DNA from: an uncultured Clostridium sp.
GTDB taxonomy: Bacteria > Bacillota_A > Clostridia > TANB77 > CAG-508
Length of the DNA: 10,145 nucleotides
Reading direction: 5' to 3'
Assembly: GCA_938045355.1 (NCBI GenBank)
Contig: CALIMU010000037.1
Location: 1 to 10,145 of the forward strand
The notes beneath the pieces are model-generated. The model was given only the letters and a program-made list of their open reading frames with translations. It did not search any database and was not told where the DNA came from. Position numbers and translations under genes: made by a program. This document shows, one piece after another, positions 1 through 6,204 of this stretch (the first letter of the stretch is position 1; the number at the start of each line of letters is the position of its first letter).

Positions 1-2
1 AT

Positions 3-341
3 GATCTTACTCATGAATGGCGTAGAACTCATCATATTGAGGATTTTGACCAAATTGATTCTCGCGCTTATTTAGTACACTCTTGGATGAAATATCCTAA
101 ATTTGGACATGCATCGGCTACAGATTATGCAGCTCGAATGGTGCGTTATGGGATGCTTACACGCGAAGAAGCGTTCAAATTAGTAGAAAAGCATGACCAT
201 GCACTAGACCCTCTTTCTGTCCGTGATTTCTGTGATTTCTTAGGATACTCTGAAACTGAATTTTGGGAGATTATTGATAAGTTATATAATCCTGATTTAT
301 TTGAAAAAAATAAATTAGGTAGATGGGTGTTGAAAAAATAA
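3..341 (+). CDS. N-acetyl sugar amidotransferase, C-terminal part (5' end outside window)
   Basis: The frame is open from the window edge to the TAA at 339-341, giving the last 112 residues. The piece carrying 'YPKFGHASATDYAARMVR', then 'LTREEAFKLVEKHDH' and 'GYSETEFWEIIDKLYN', is typical of the C-terminus of the WbpG/PseA family. These ATP-dependent enzymes transfer an amino group onto N-acetylated sugars during synthesis of amidino/acetamidino sugars for O-antigen, capsule or flagellin glycans. The family assignment is recognition from memory, not a search. The ATG at 87 is internal: the family-like sequence extends upstream of it (for example 'RAYLVHSW'). Codon use is less AT-biased than in the rest of the window (CGC, GCG, GTC appear). 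A polysaccharide acyltransferase follows 34 nt downstream, consistent with a glycan locus. Confidence 0.75.
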   Translation, partial: DLTHEWRRTHHIEDFDQIDSRAYLVHSWMKYPKFGHASATDYAARMVRYGMLTREEAFKLVEKHDHALDPLSVRDFCDFLGYSETEFWEIIDKLYNPDLFEKNKLGRWVLKK

Positions 342-375
342 TAAGAATGTGATTATTTATATTTTAAGATAGAGT

Positions 376-696
376 ATGGGAGAGAAAATAAACAATAGAT
401 TGCATAATTTAGACTATCTAAGAGGATTAGCTGCTTTTGGAATCATGATTTATCATTATTGTTCTTGGGAATTTGGAGATTTTACTTCTGATACTATTAT
501 GGAGCGTATTGGAATATATGGTGTTGCCATCTTCTATGTATTAAGTGGTCTCACTCTTTTTCATGTCTATTTTGAGAAACTCAATTTTTCAAAGGAATCT
601 ATATTTTCTTTTTTTAAAAATTCATATATTTCTTCATCATTACTACCTGGATCTATTATTATCCCTATTTTCTTTTTATTTTTATTGTTTCCCTGA
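376..696 (+). pseudogene. Acyltransferase family 3 (OafA/YrhL-like), 3'-truncated
   Basis: The N-terminus 'RLHNLDYLRGLAAFGIMIYHY' contains the first membrane segment of membrane acyltransferase family 3, with the family's Arg and the His (residue 27) usually held to be catalytic. A second membrane segment follows at about residues 47-63 ('GVAIFYVLSGLTLFHVY'). These proteins O-acylate cell-surface sugars and usually have 330-400 residues and about ten membrane helices. Here family-like sequence stops near residue 82 ('SIFSFFKN'). The remaining 24 residues are the antisense of the MBL-fold gene coming from the other side. The gene is therefore cut at the junction around 600-622. No strong ribosome site is seen before the ATG, but the protein start agrees with the family. 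Confidence 0.75.
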
Positions 697-869
697 TCAT
701 TTACTATTTCTTCAAAATAGCAAATATAGGTATTTTCTTTTACTCCAAAACTTTTAGGTGTTACCAAATATTTATATATTCTACATATATATTCTTTTTG
801 TTCTTCCCTATTTTCATCTTTTTCTTTTATTATAGTATTTTCATATACTTTTTTAATATCATGTATCAT
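567..869 (-). pseudogene. Metallo-beta-lactamase-fold hydrolase, N-terminal remnant
   Basis: It starts at ATG 869 with an AGAAGG ribosome site 7 nt away, 38 nt after the relA stop, so it looks like the operon's last gene. Residues 37-78 ('TPKSFGVKENTYICYFE' and later 'GIIIDPGSNDEEI') match the first strands of the glyoxalase II-like MBL fold ('NxYIxxd...giiIDPGs'). Genes of this family often lie downstream of relA/spoT in Clostridia. The metal-binding HxHxDH motif, expected about 15-20 residues after DPG, is absent because the gene runs into the acyltransferase junction near residue 88. The last dozen residues are antisense of that gene. It cannot be catalytic as it stands. The family call is from a short motif only. 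Confidence 0.55.
600..622. other. Junction between two unrelated DNA segments
   Basis: A plus-strand acyltransferase loses family similarity after about base 622, and a minus-strand MBL-fold gene loses it at about base 606. The two meet inside the low-complexity stretch attttctttttttaaaaa (603-620). Both genes are missing most of their length here. Either a real deletion or rearrangement joined them, or short AT-rich homology misjoined two genomes during assembly. The position comes from where conserved motifs end, so it is uncertain by some 15 bases. Confidence 0.6.
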
Positions 870-907
870 ATATATACCTTCTTTTTATTTATTAATTATC
901 TTATTCT

Positions 908-3128
908 TTATCCTCTTTTTCTGCTTATTTCTAGAACATTTTCTACTGATTTTAAAGAATTCATAATCTTATTTAATTCTTCATGATCTTTTACAACAAT
1001 TTTCACTTTTATAACTGCAAGTTTTGCCTTATTTACATTTGCTTCTACACCTAATAATGATGATTTTGATTTTTCTATTACCTGTATTATATTTTTCAAT
1101 ACATCATTTGTATTTACAGCCAAAACTTCTATCCCTACAGTATAATTTTCAGTTACATTATCATTCCAATATACATCTATTAATCTATTATGTTCTTGCA
1201 TAAGTTTTGTAACATTTAAACAATTTGTTCTATGTACAGATATTCCATTTCCTTGTGTAATATATCCGGATTATCTCATCTCCTGGAACTGGATTACAAC
1301 ATTTCGCTGTTTTTATAAGTAGATTATCAAGTCCTTTAACATATAATCCTTTTCCATTTCCTTTGTTTGAAACTTTCTTTTCTTCTTTTTCTCCATTTTT
1401 TTCAATGTCTTTTATTTTCTTTTCAAACTCTTCTTCTTCATTTGCTTTTTTATACATTGAAAGAAGTCTTCCTATAATCTTATTAACACCAATTGTACCA
1501 AATCCAATTGCTGCATATAGGTCTTCTAGTTTTGAATATGCATATTTATCTCTAAGTTCATCTAAATATTCTGGTTGTAATATTTCAAATGGTTTATATC
1601 CGAAGTTTTTTTATTTCTTTTTCTAATGTTTCTTTTCCTTTTTCAACATTTTCTTCTTTCTTTTCTTTTTTGAAATATCTTGTTATTCTTGCTTTTGCAG
1701 TAGGTGTTATAACAACTTTAAGCCAATCTTTACTTGGTCCTTTTGATCCTTCTGATGTTATTATTTGAACAATATCTCCGATTTTTTAATCTTGTTGTTA
1801 TAGGAACCATATTAGAATTTATTCTTGCACCTATAAGCTTATTACCTATTTCTTCATGTATCATATATGCAAAATCTATTGTTGTTGCACCTTTTGGAAG
1901 TACTTTTATTTCACCTTTTGGTGTAAATACATATACTTCATCTTCAAAAAATTCAGTTTTTAAAGCTTCCATAAATTGTTCTGGATCTTTTGTTTGTTCT
2001 TGCCACTCTATTGTTTCTCTAATCCATGCAAGTTTATCATCTGTTACAGATACTACTGCTTTTTTTCCCTTATAGTTTGCTTCCTTATATGCCCAGTGTG
2101 CTGCAATACCAAATTCTGCGACTCTATGCATTTCTTCTGTTCTTATTTGAACTTCAAAAGGCGGTTCTTTTGGTAGTATAAGAGTTGTATGTATTGATTG
2201 ATACATATTCGATTTTGGAACTGCTATATAGTCTTTAAATCTCCCCATCATTGGTGTGAACTTTTCATGTAGAAGTCCTAAAATCCTATAACATGTTGCA
2301 ACATCATTTACTATTATTCTAAGTGCAAATATATCATATACTTGATCTATTGTTACATTATCTCTTTTAAGTTTCTTATATATACTATATATATGTTTTG
2401 TTCTTCCTGTTATATCACATTTTATTCTTTCTTTTTTTAAATAAACTAATAGTTGTTTTTTTATATTATTTAAATATTCTTCTCTATGTTCTTTTCTTTT
2501 ATTTAAATCCATTACAATCTTATTATATTCATCTGGAAGTAAATATTTAAATCCTAAATCTTCAAGCTCACTTTTTAATGTATATATTCCGAAGCCTATT
2601 TGCAAGTGGTGCATATATATCTAAAGTTTCTTTTGATTTTTCTATTTGTTTTTCTCTTCTCATAAACTCCATTGTTCTCATATTATGGATTCTATCTGCT
2701 ATTTTTACAAGTATAACCCTTATATCTCTCCCCATTGCAAGAAACATTTTCCTATAGTTTTCTATTTGTGCTTCTTCTTTTGTTGTATATTTAAGTTTAC
2801 CTAATTTTGTAACCCCATCAACTATTATTGCTACTTCTTCACCAAATTCTGATTTAATATCTTCATATGTAACTTCTGTATCTTCTATTACATCATGTAA
2901 AAGTGCTGCACATATTGTATTATCATCTAAGCTTAAAGCTGCTAAAATATATGCAACATTAAGTGGATGTATTATATATTTTTCACCAGATAATCTTTTT
3001 TGATTTTCATGTGCTTTTTCTGCAAAATCATATGCTCTTCTTATTTTTCTTAAATCAGATTTTCTATTCATTTTCTTTTGAAGATCTAACAATTCTTTTA
3101 CATCATATATTGTCTTATAATTTGCCAT
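908..3128 (-). CDS. relA: Bifunctional (p)ppGpp synthetase/hydrolase (Rel/SpoT), spans four CGGA +1 sites
   Basis: Makes and degrades the alarmones ppGpp/pppGpp of the stringent response in the cytoplasm. Skipping one base at each of four CGGA sites gives 738 residues, normal for long Rel proteins. The HD hydrolase domain (about 25-195) has H54, HD at 78-79, EDT at 82-84 and 'KIADRIHNMRT'. The synthetase domain (about 210-345) has 'GRTKHIYSIYKKLKR', 'GRFKDYIAVPK', 'YQSIHTTL' and 'EVQIRTEEMHRVAEFG'. The RFKD motif (296-299) marks a bifunctional rather than synthetase-only enzyme. TGS (about 395-458), helical region, zinc-finger-like region ('AKCCNPVPGDEI' to 'VHRTNC') and ACT (about 660-738) follow. 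A Lys/Glu-rich linker lies near 555-595. ATG 3128 is chosen because an AAAGGAGG site precedes it. It follows recJ by 18 nt. As strict triplets it is five overlapping fragments. Confidence 0.93.
1265..1268 (-). other. CGGA +1 site 4 in relA, restores Gly620
   Basis: Reads ATC-CGG-A-TAT. With one base skipped it gives 'VPGDEII-G-YITQGNGISVHR', the conserved segment between the zinc-finger cysteines and the ACT domain. In triplets it stops at TAG after 12 codons. Confidence 0.85.
1599..1602 (-). other. CGGA +1 site 3 in relA, restores Gly509
   Basis: Reads CTT-CGG-A-TAT. With one base skipped it gives 'EKEIKKL-G-YKPFEIL' in the helical region after TGS. In triplets it gives R-I-stop. Confidence 0.85.
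1777..1780 (-). other. CGGA +1 site 2 in relA, restores Gly450
   Basis: Reads AAT-CGG-A-GAT. With one base skipped it gives 'TTRLKN-G-DIVQIITS', the conserved end of the TGS domain. In triplets it reaches a TAA after 16 codons. Confidence 0.85.
2588..2591 (-). other. CGGA +1 site 1 in relA, restores Gly180
   Basis: Reads CTT-CGG-A-ATA. With the extra base skipped it gives 'YAPLANRL-G-IYTLK', the invariant end of the HD domain. As plain triplets it gives R-N-I-Y-I-K-K and a TGA stop, a protein of 186 residues. Confidence 0.85.
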
Positions 3129-3132
3129 ATTC

Positions 3133-3140
3133 CCTCCTTT
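3133..3140 (-). promoter_or_regulatory. Ribosome binding site of relA
   Basis: AAAGGAGG lies 4 nt before ATG 3128. It decides the start in favour of ATG 3128 over the in-frame GTG at 3143, since that longer reading would place this site inside the coding sequence. It lies just after the recJ stop. Confidence 0.8.
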
Positions 3141-3146
3141 CACTTT

Positions 3147-4883
3147 TTAAATTTTTTCTATATCTACTATTTCAAGATTTATACTTCTTTTTCCGATTAA
3201 ATTCATTTATCTTAGGTTTTGCTACAATATATATATTATCACCTATTTTAATATTTTTCCCCTTTTCTTTATCAAAACATATCCCTACTAAAGATATATT
3301 TTTTCTTACTAAGTCTATATCTATATCTTGTGATAATATATATCTATCTACTTTATCATATTCTTTTTTATCACAAACTCTTACGTTTTTAAACATAAAT
3401 GCTGGATATGGATTTTTTTCTCCAAATGGTTCCAATTTTAAAAGTATTTCTATAAGTTCAAGTTTTAATTGTTTAAAACTAAGTACCATATCATATTCTA
3501 CAATCTCTTGTGCTTCTTCCAAAATTTCAGATTCAATCATTTCTTTTAATTTAGCTATATTTTCTTTTGAGACACTTAAACCTACTGCATTTTTATGTCC
3601 TCCAAATGCAATACACATATCCTTATACTTATCAACAATATTAAACAAATCATGATACTTACTTCTTCCAGAACCTTTGTATATTCCGTTCTTCTGTTTC
3701 TGATAATACTATTGCAGGTCTTGAATATTTTTCTACTAGTTTTGCTGCAACAATTCCAACTATACCCTCATTATACTTACCATATACAACTATAGGGGTA
3801 TTTAAATTTTCATTACCTTTTTCTAAATTTTCATCATCTATCTTTCTTGTTATTTCACCAATATAGTCTATAACCAGCTGTTTACGTTTTTCATTTAATT
3901 TTTCTAATTCTTTTAAAAGCTCTTCTGAATTTTCTGGTATTTTTTCTGTTAATAATTCTATTCCTGTTTCTTGTCCGAAGTCTTCCGAGATGCATTTAAC
4001 ATTGGTACTATTTTAAATGCAATATCTTGTGCATTATCCACATTATACTTGTTTAAAAGTGTATAAATACCTGCTTTTAACTCATTATTATCACTTAATT
4101 TATTTTTTAATAATTCTATACCATGTGAAACAATAATCCTATTTTCATCTACTATTGGCATTACATCTGCTATTGTACCAATAGCTGCAAGTACCACATA
4201 TTTCATATAATCTTCTTCAGAAAGTCCGAAGTTCTGTTGCTATTGCTTCTACTAATTTAAATGCGACAAAACATCCTGCAATATCTTTAAAACCATCTAT
4301 CTCAATATCTTTTCTTTTTAAATCTACAACTGCTACTGCTTCTGGAAGTTCTTCTTGCATTTCATGATGGTCTGTTATTATCATATCTAGTCCAATACTT
4401 TTTGCAAATTTTGCTTCTTCTATTGCAGTTATACCAGTATCCACAGTTATAACAAGACTATATCCAATATTTTTAAACTCTTCTAATATATTCTTTTTTA
4501 CACCATATCCTTCTTTAATCCTATTTGGAATATAGTATGAAACTTCTATATCTTGTTCTTCTAAAAAGCTTTTCAATATTGTTGTTGCTGTTATTCCATC
4601 TGCATCATAATCTCCGGTATACTAATACTTTTTCTCCATTATCTAGAGCATCTAATATTCTATCAACAGCCTTTCCCATATCTGGTAATTCAAAAGGATT
4701 TCTTAAATTTGTAGTATCAGGATGTAATATTTCTTGTATATCAAAATCTTGTCCATTTTTTTCAAAATATTCGTTAAACCTATTTAATGCTATTGCAGAT
4801 AATATTAAGCTTTCGCCAGATTCTAATGCTATTTTACTTGCTTTTTCTTTATCTACTTTTCTTGCCTTCCAAATTTTTTTCAA
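3147..4883 (-). CDS. recJ: Single-stranded-DNA-specific exonuclease RecJ, spans six CGGA +1 sites
   Basis: A 5'-3' single-strand DNA exonuclease of the DHH phosphoesterase superfamily, acting in recombination and repair. Skipping one base at each of six CGGA sites gives 576 residues, the usual length for a short Firmicute RecJ. Visible motifs are 'VLVYGDYDADG' (motif I, metal ligands, about 86-96), 'VDTGIT' (148-153), 'TDHHE' (170-174), 'LNASGRLGQ' (295-303), 'NEGIVGIVAAKL', 'GIYKGSGRS' (398-406), the DHHA1 'GGHKNAVG' and the terminal OB-fold 'NEFNGKRSINLEI'. Where most RecJ proteins have W-H-x-G before the IVGIVA segment, this one has Y-N-E-G. The start is TTG 4883, with an AGGAG site 7 nt upstream and the usual 'M-K-K-x-W' N-terminus. 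It lies 45 nt after the ASCH gene and 18 nt before relA. In plain triplets it is broken into seven pieces. Confidence 0.93.
3192..3195 (-). other. CGGA +1 site 6 in recJ, restores Gly562
   Basis: Reads AAT-CGG-A-AAA. With one base skipped it gives 'KINEFN-G-KRSINLEIVDI', the conserved C-terminal OB-fold strand of RecJ. In triplets it stops at TGA after 7 codons. Confidence 0.85.
3685..3688 (-). other. CGGA +1 site 5 in recJ, restores Gly398
   Basis: Reads GAA-CGG-A-ATA. With one base skipped it gives 'VLSETEE-G-IYKGSGRS'. In triplets it stops at TAA after 9 codons. It is the only site preceded by a purine-ending codon. Confidence 0.85.
3974..3977 (-). other. CGGA +1 site 4 in recJ, restores Gly302
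   Basis: Reads CTT-CGG-A-CAA. With one base skipped it gives 'SGRL-G-QETGIELL', the second conserved Gly of NAxGRLG. Two shifts within 13 bases are needed to make this motif. Confidence 0.87.
3984..3987 (-). other. CGGA +1 site 3 in recJ, restores Gly299
   Basis: Reads TCT-CGG-A-AGA. With one base skipped it gives 'MLNAS-G-RL', the first Gly of the conserved NAxGRLG motif. The next site follows only two codons later, and its CGG is in frame only if this shift has occurred. Confidence 0.87.
4225..4228 (-). other. CGGA +1 site 2 in recJ, restores Gly219
   Basis: Reads CTT-CGG-A-CTT. With one base skipped it gives 'VEAIATEL-G-LSEEDYMKYV'. In triplets it gives R-T-F-stop. Confidence 0.85.
4613..4616 (-). 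other. CGGA +1 site 1 in recJ, restores Gly90
   Basis: Reads TAC-CGG-A-GAT. With one base skipped it gives 'VLVY-G-DYDADG', catalytic motif I of the DHH superfamily. In triplets it gives R-R-L-stop. Confidence 0.87.
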
Positions 4884-4890
4884 TATTACT

Positions 4891-4895
4891 CTCCT
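4891..4895 (-). promoter_or_regulatory. Ribosome binding site of recJ
   Basis: AGGAG lies 7 nt before TTG 4883. It decides for the TTG start over the in-frame ATG at 4928. The extra N-terminal residues from that ATG would include a CGG codon near 4907 and do not resemble RecJ. Confidence 0.75.
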
Positions 4896-4928
4896 TTTAT
4901 CTTTAAGCCGTTTCCATATATTATACAC

Positions 4929-5276
4929 TTAATTTCTTACTTTTTCTATTCTTATACCTAAAACTCCATACTCTTTTTGCTTTTCTTTCGTATAGAATTT
5001 TTCAAGTTCTTCTAATAGTTCTGATTTTTCCATAGATTTATCTGCAAGTCTATCTATTCCAAAGTCTTGAAATAATCCATCAAAATTTTCATATCTAAAA
5101 AGTCCTACAACTTTTACCTTAAAACTTTCATTTAATTCTGGTTCTTTTTTAAATATTATAGTATCACCAATATTAATCTTTTGTCTTTTTTCATCATGAA
5201 GTCTAATTTCAATATCTTTAGTACCACCTAAAATATATTTATAATATCTTGGTTGTAATTTTAATTCATGTTCCAT
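4929..5276 (-). CDS. ASCH-domain (PUA-like fold) protein
   Basis: A 115-residue single-domain protein. The N-terminus 'MEHELKLQPRYYKYILGGTK' followed by 'DIEIRLHDEKRQKINIGDTI' is the typical ASCH pattern: the ligand-facing E-x-R-x-x-D-E-K-R segment, then a beta strand around 'GDxIxF'. ASCH proteins belong to the PUA-like fold and are thought to bind RNA or modified nucleosides; some are amidohydrolases. The exact role here is unknown. The start at ATG 5276 is preferred to the ATG at 5297 because a GAGGT ribosome site lies 4 nt before it. As first gene of the ASCH-recJ-relA operon it is probably transcribed from AT-rich DNA between 5290 and 5370, where a weak TAAAAT -10-like box can be seen. 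It contains no CGG and no frame break. Confidence 0.75.
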   Translation of the reverse strand: MEHELKLQPRYYKYILGGTKDIEIRLHDEKRQKINIGDTIIFKKEPELNESFKVKVVGLFRYENFDGLFQDFGIDRLADKSMEKSELLEELEKFYTKEKQKEYGVLGIRIEKVRN

Positions 5277-5280
5277 ATTT

Positions 5281-5285
5281 ACCTC
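5281..5285 (-). promoter_or_regulatory. Ribosome binding site of the ASCH gene
   Basis: GAGGT stands 4 nt before ATG 5276 and so decides the start over the upstream ATG 5297. Confidence 0.55.
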
Positions 5286-5374
5286 ACTAATTAACATATA
5301 TTATATATTTTACCATATTTTTATACTTATTTTAATTTTTTTTGAATATTTTTTAACTTTTTAAAATTATTTCA

Positions 5375-5403
5375 TTGACAAATCAGTAATCAAATACTAT
5401 AAT
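5375..5403 (+). promoter_or_regulatory. Sigma-A promoter of tRNA-Arg
   Basis: Perfect consensus: TTGACA at 5375-5380, a spacer of 17, and TATAAT at 5398-5403. The tRNA begins 16 nt after the -10 box. Confidence 0.88.
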
Positions 5404-5419
5404 TTAATTATTGATTGTC

Positions 5420-5496
<77 letters not shown>

Positions 5497-5512
5497 ACAA
5501 TTAAAAAAGAAC

Positions 5513-5535
5513 AACCTTAGGAATAAGGTTTTTTT
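5513..5535 (+). terminator. Rho-independent terminator of tRNA-Arg
   Basis: Inverted repeat AACCTTA (5513-5519) and TAAGGTT (5524-5530) around a GGAA loop, directly followed by a T run. It lies 16 nt after the tRNA. Confidence 0.85.
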
Positions 5536-5562
5536 CTTTTACTCAAACTTTTATACATAATC

Positions 5563-5600
5563 AAAAAGGAACTACTTTTGAATTAATCAAAAATAGTTCC
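5563..5600 (-). terminator. Terminator of the TrmH-family operon
   Basis: On the minus strand, GGAACTA..TTTTGA pairs with its inverted copy (arms within 5568-5600, one mismatch, about 13 paired bases), followed by TTTTT (5567-5563). It lies 12 nt after the methyltransferase stop and insulates that operon from the convergent tRNA. Confidence 0.8.
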
Positions 5601-5612
5601 TCATTTTAATAT

Positions 5613-6155
5613 TTACTTATTTTTTAGCTTTTCTAAAATATAGTACATAGCTACACTTGCCGCTGTTGAAACATTAATTGAATTACACATTCCATATATA
5701 GGTAAATGTATAGAATAATCTGCTATATCAATAATTTCTTTAGAAACTCCATCATATTCTCTACCTAATACTAAACACACCCCTTTTTCTTTATTTGGTA
5801 TATATTTAGTATAATCTATACTTTTATCTGTTATTTCTAAAGCTACTATCTCTACTCCTTCTTCTTTTAATTTCTTTACTATATCTAAAGTATTTTCTAC
5901 ATACTCATATGGTACCCATTTTTCTGCACCTATAGATGTTTTTTTAATCTTAACATTTGGCGGCATGCATGTTGTTCCACATAAATATACCTTTTTAGCT
6001 AAAATAGCATCTGCCAATCTAAATACTGTCCCTATATTATAATGTACTTTAAAATTATCTAGAACAATATATATATTATTCCTTTCGATATTTTTAAACT
6101 CTTCCTTCTTGATTTTTTTATTTCTCAATTCTTCTCTTGTTAATTGATGTTCCAT
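5613..6155 (-). CDS. SpoU/TrmH-family RNA 2'-O-methyltransferase
   Basis: A 180-residue SPOUT-fold, S-adenosylmethionine-dependent methyltransferase likely to methylate ribose 2'-OH in tRNA or rRNA. The three SpoU motifs are in order: 'NIGTVFRLAD' (40-49, with N40 and the catalytic R46), 'LVLGREYDGVS' (129-138) and 'IYGMCNSINVSTAASVAMYY' (153-172), which form the knotted cofactor site. The length suits the short TrmH-type proteins without an extra RNA-binding domain. The substrate nucleotide cannot be told from sequence. ATG 6155 has GGAGG about 10 nt upstream. It is the last gene of the second minus-strand operon and is followed by a terminator. Its one CGG triplet (ACA-GCG-GCA) is out of frame. 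Confidence 0.88.
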   Translation of the reverse strand: MEHQLTREELRNKKIKKEEFKNIERNNIYIVLDNFKVHYNIGTVFRLADAILAKKVYLCGTTCMPPNVKIKKTSIGAEKWVPYEYVENTLDIVKKLKEEGVEIVALEITDKSIDYTKYIPNKEKGVCLVLGREYDGVSKEIIDIADYSIHLPIYGMCNSINVSTAASVAMYYILEKLKNK

Positions 6156-6204
6156 AACTTAAGGCCTCCAATTAAATTTATATAATTAATATAATTTGAA
6201 TCTA

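Noticed and set aside
2963..3655. Long plus-strand open frame opposite recJ/relA, and similar ones elsewhere
   Set aside because: It is antisense to conserved coding sequence, is rich in Phe, Leu and Ser as AT-rich shadows are, and lacks family motifs and ribosome sites.
908..4883. recJ and relA as ordinary pseudogenes
   Set aside because: Decay would give mixed insertions, deletions and stop codons. All ten lesions are the same +1 event at CGGA, the proteins between them are intact and conserved, and Rel and RecJ are seldom lost together.
908..4883. Plain reassignment of the CGG triplet to another amino acid
   Set aside because: Reading CGG as any single triplet codon keeps the wrong frame and meets a stop soon after nearly every site. 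A one-base skip is required.
4884..4928. Upstream ATG 4928 as the RecJ start (with an in-frame CGG at about 4907)
   Set aside because: The AGGAG site and the conserved N-terminus support TTG 4883; the upstream stretch does not resemble RecJ.
5660..5664. CGG inside the methyltransferase gene
   Set aside because: It is out of frame (ACA-GCG-GCA) and the protein is intact across it.
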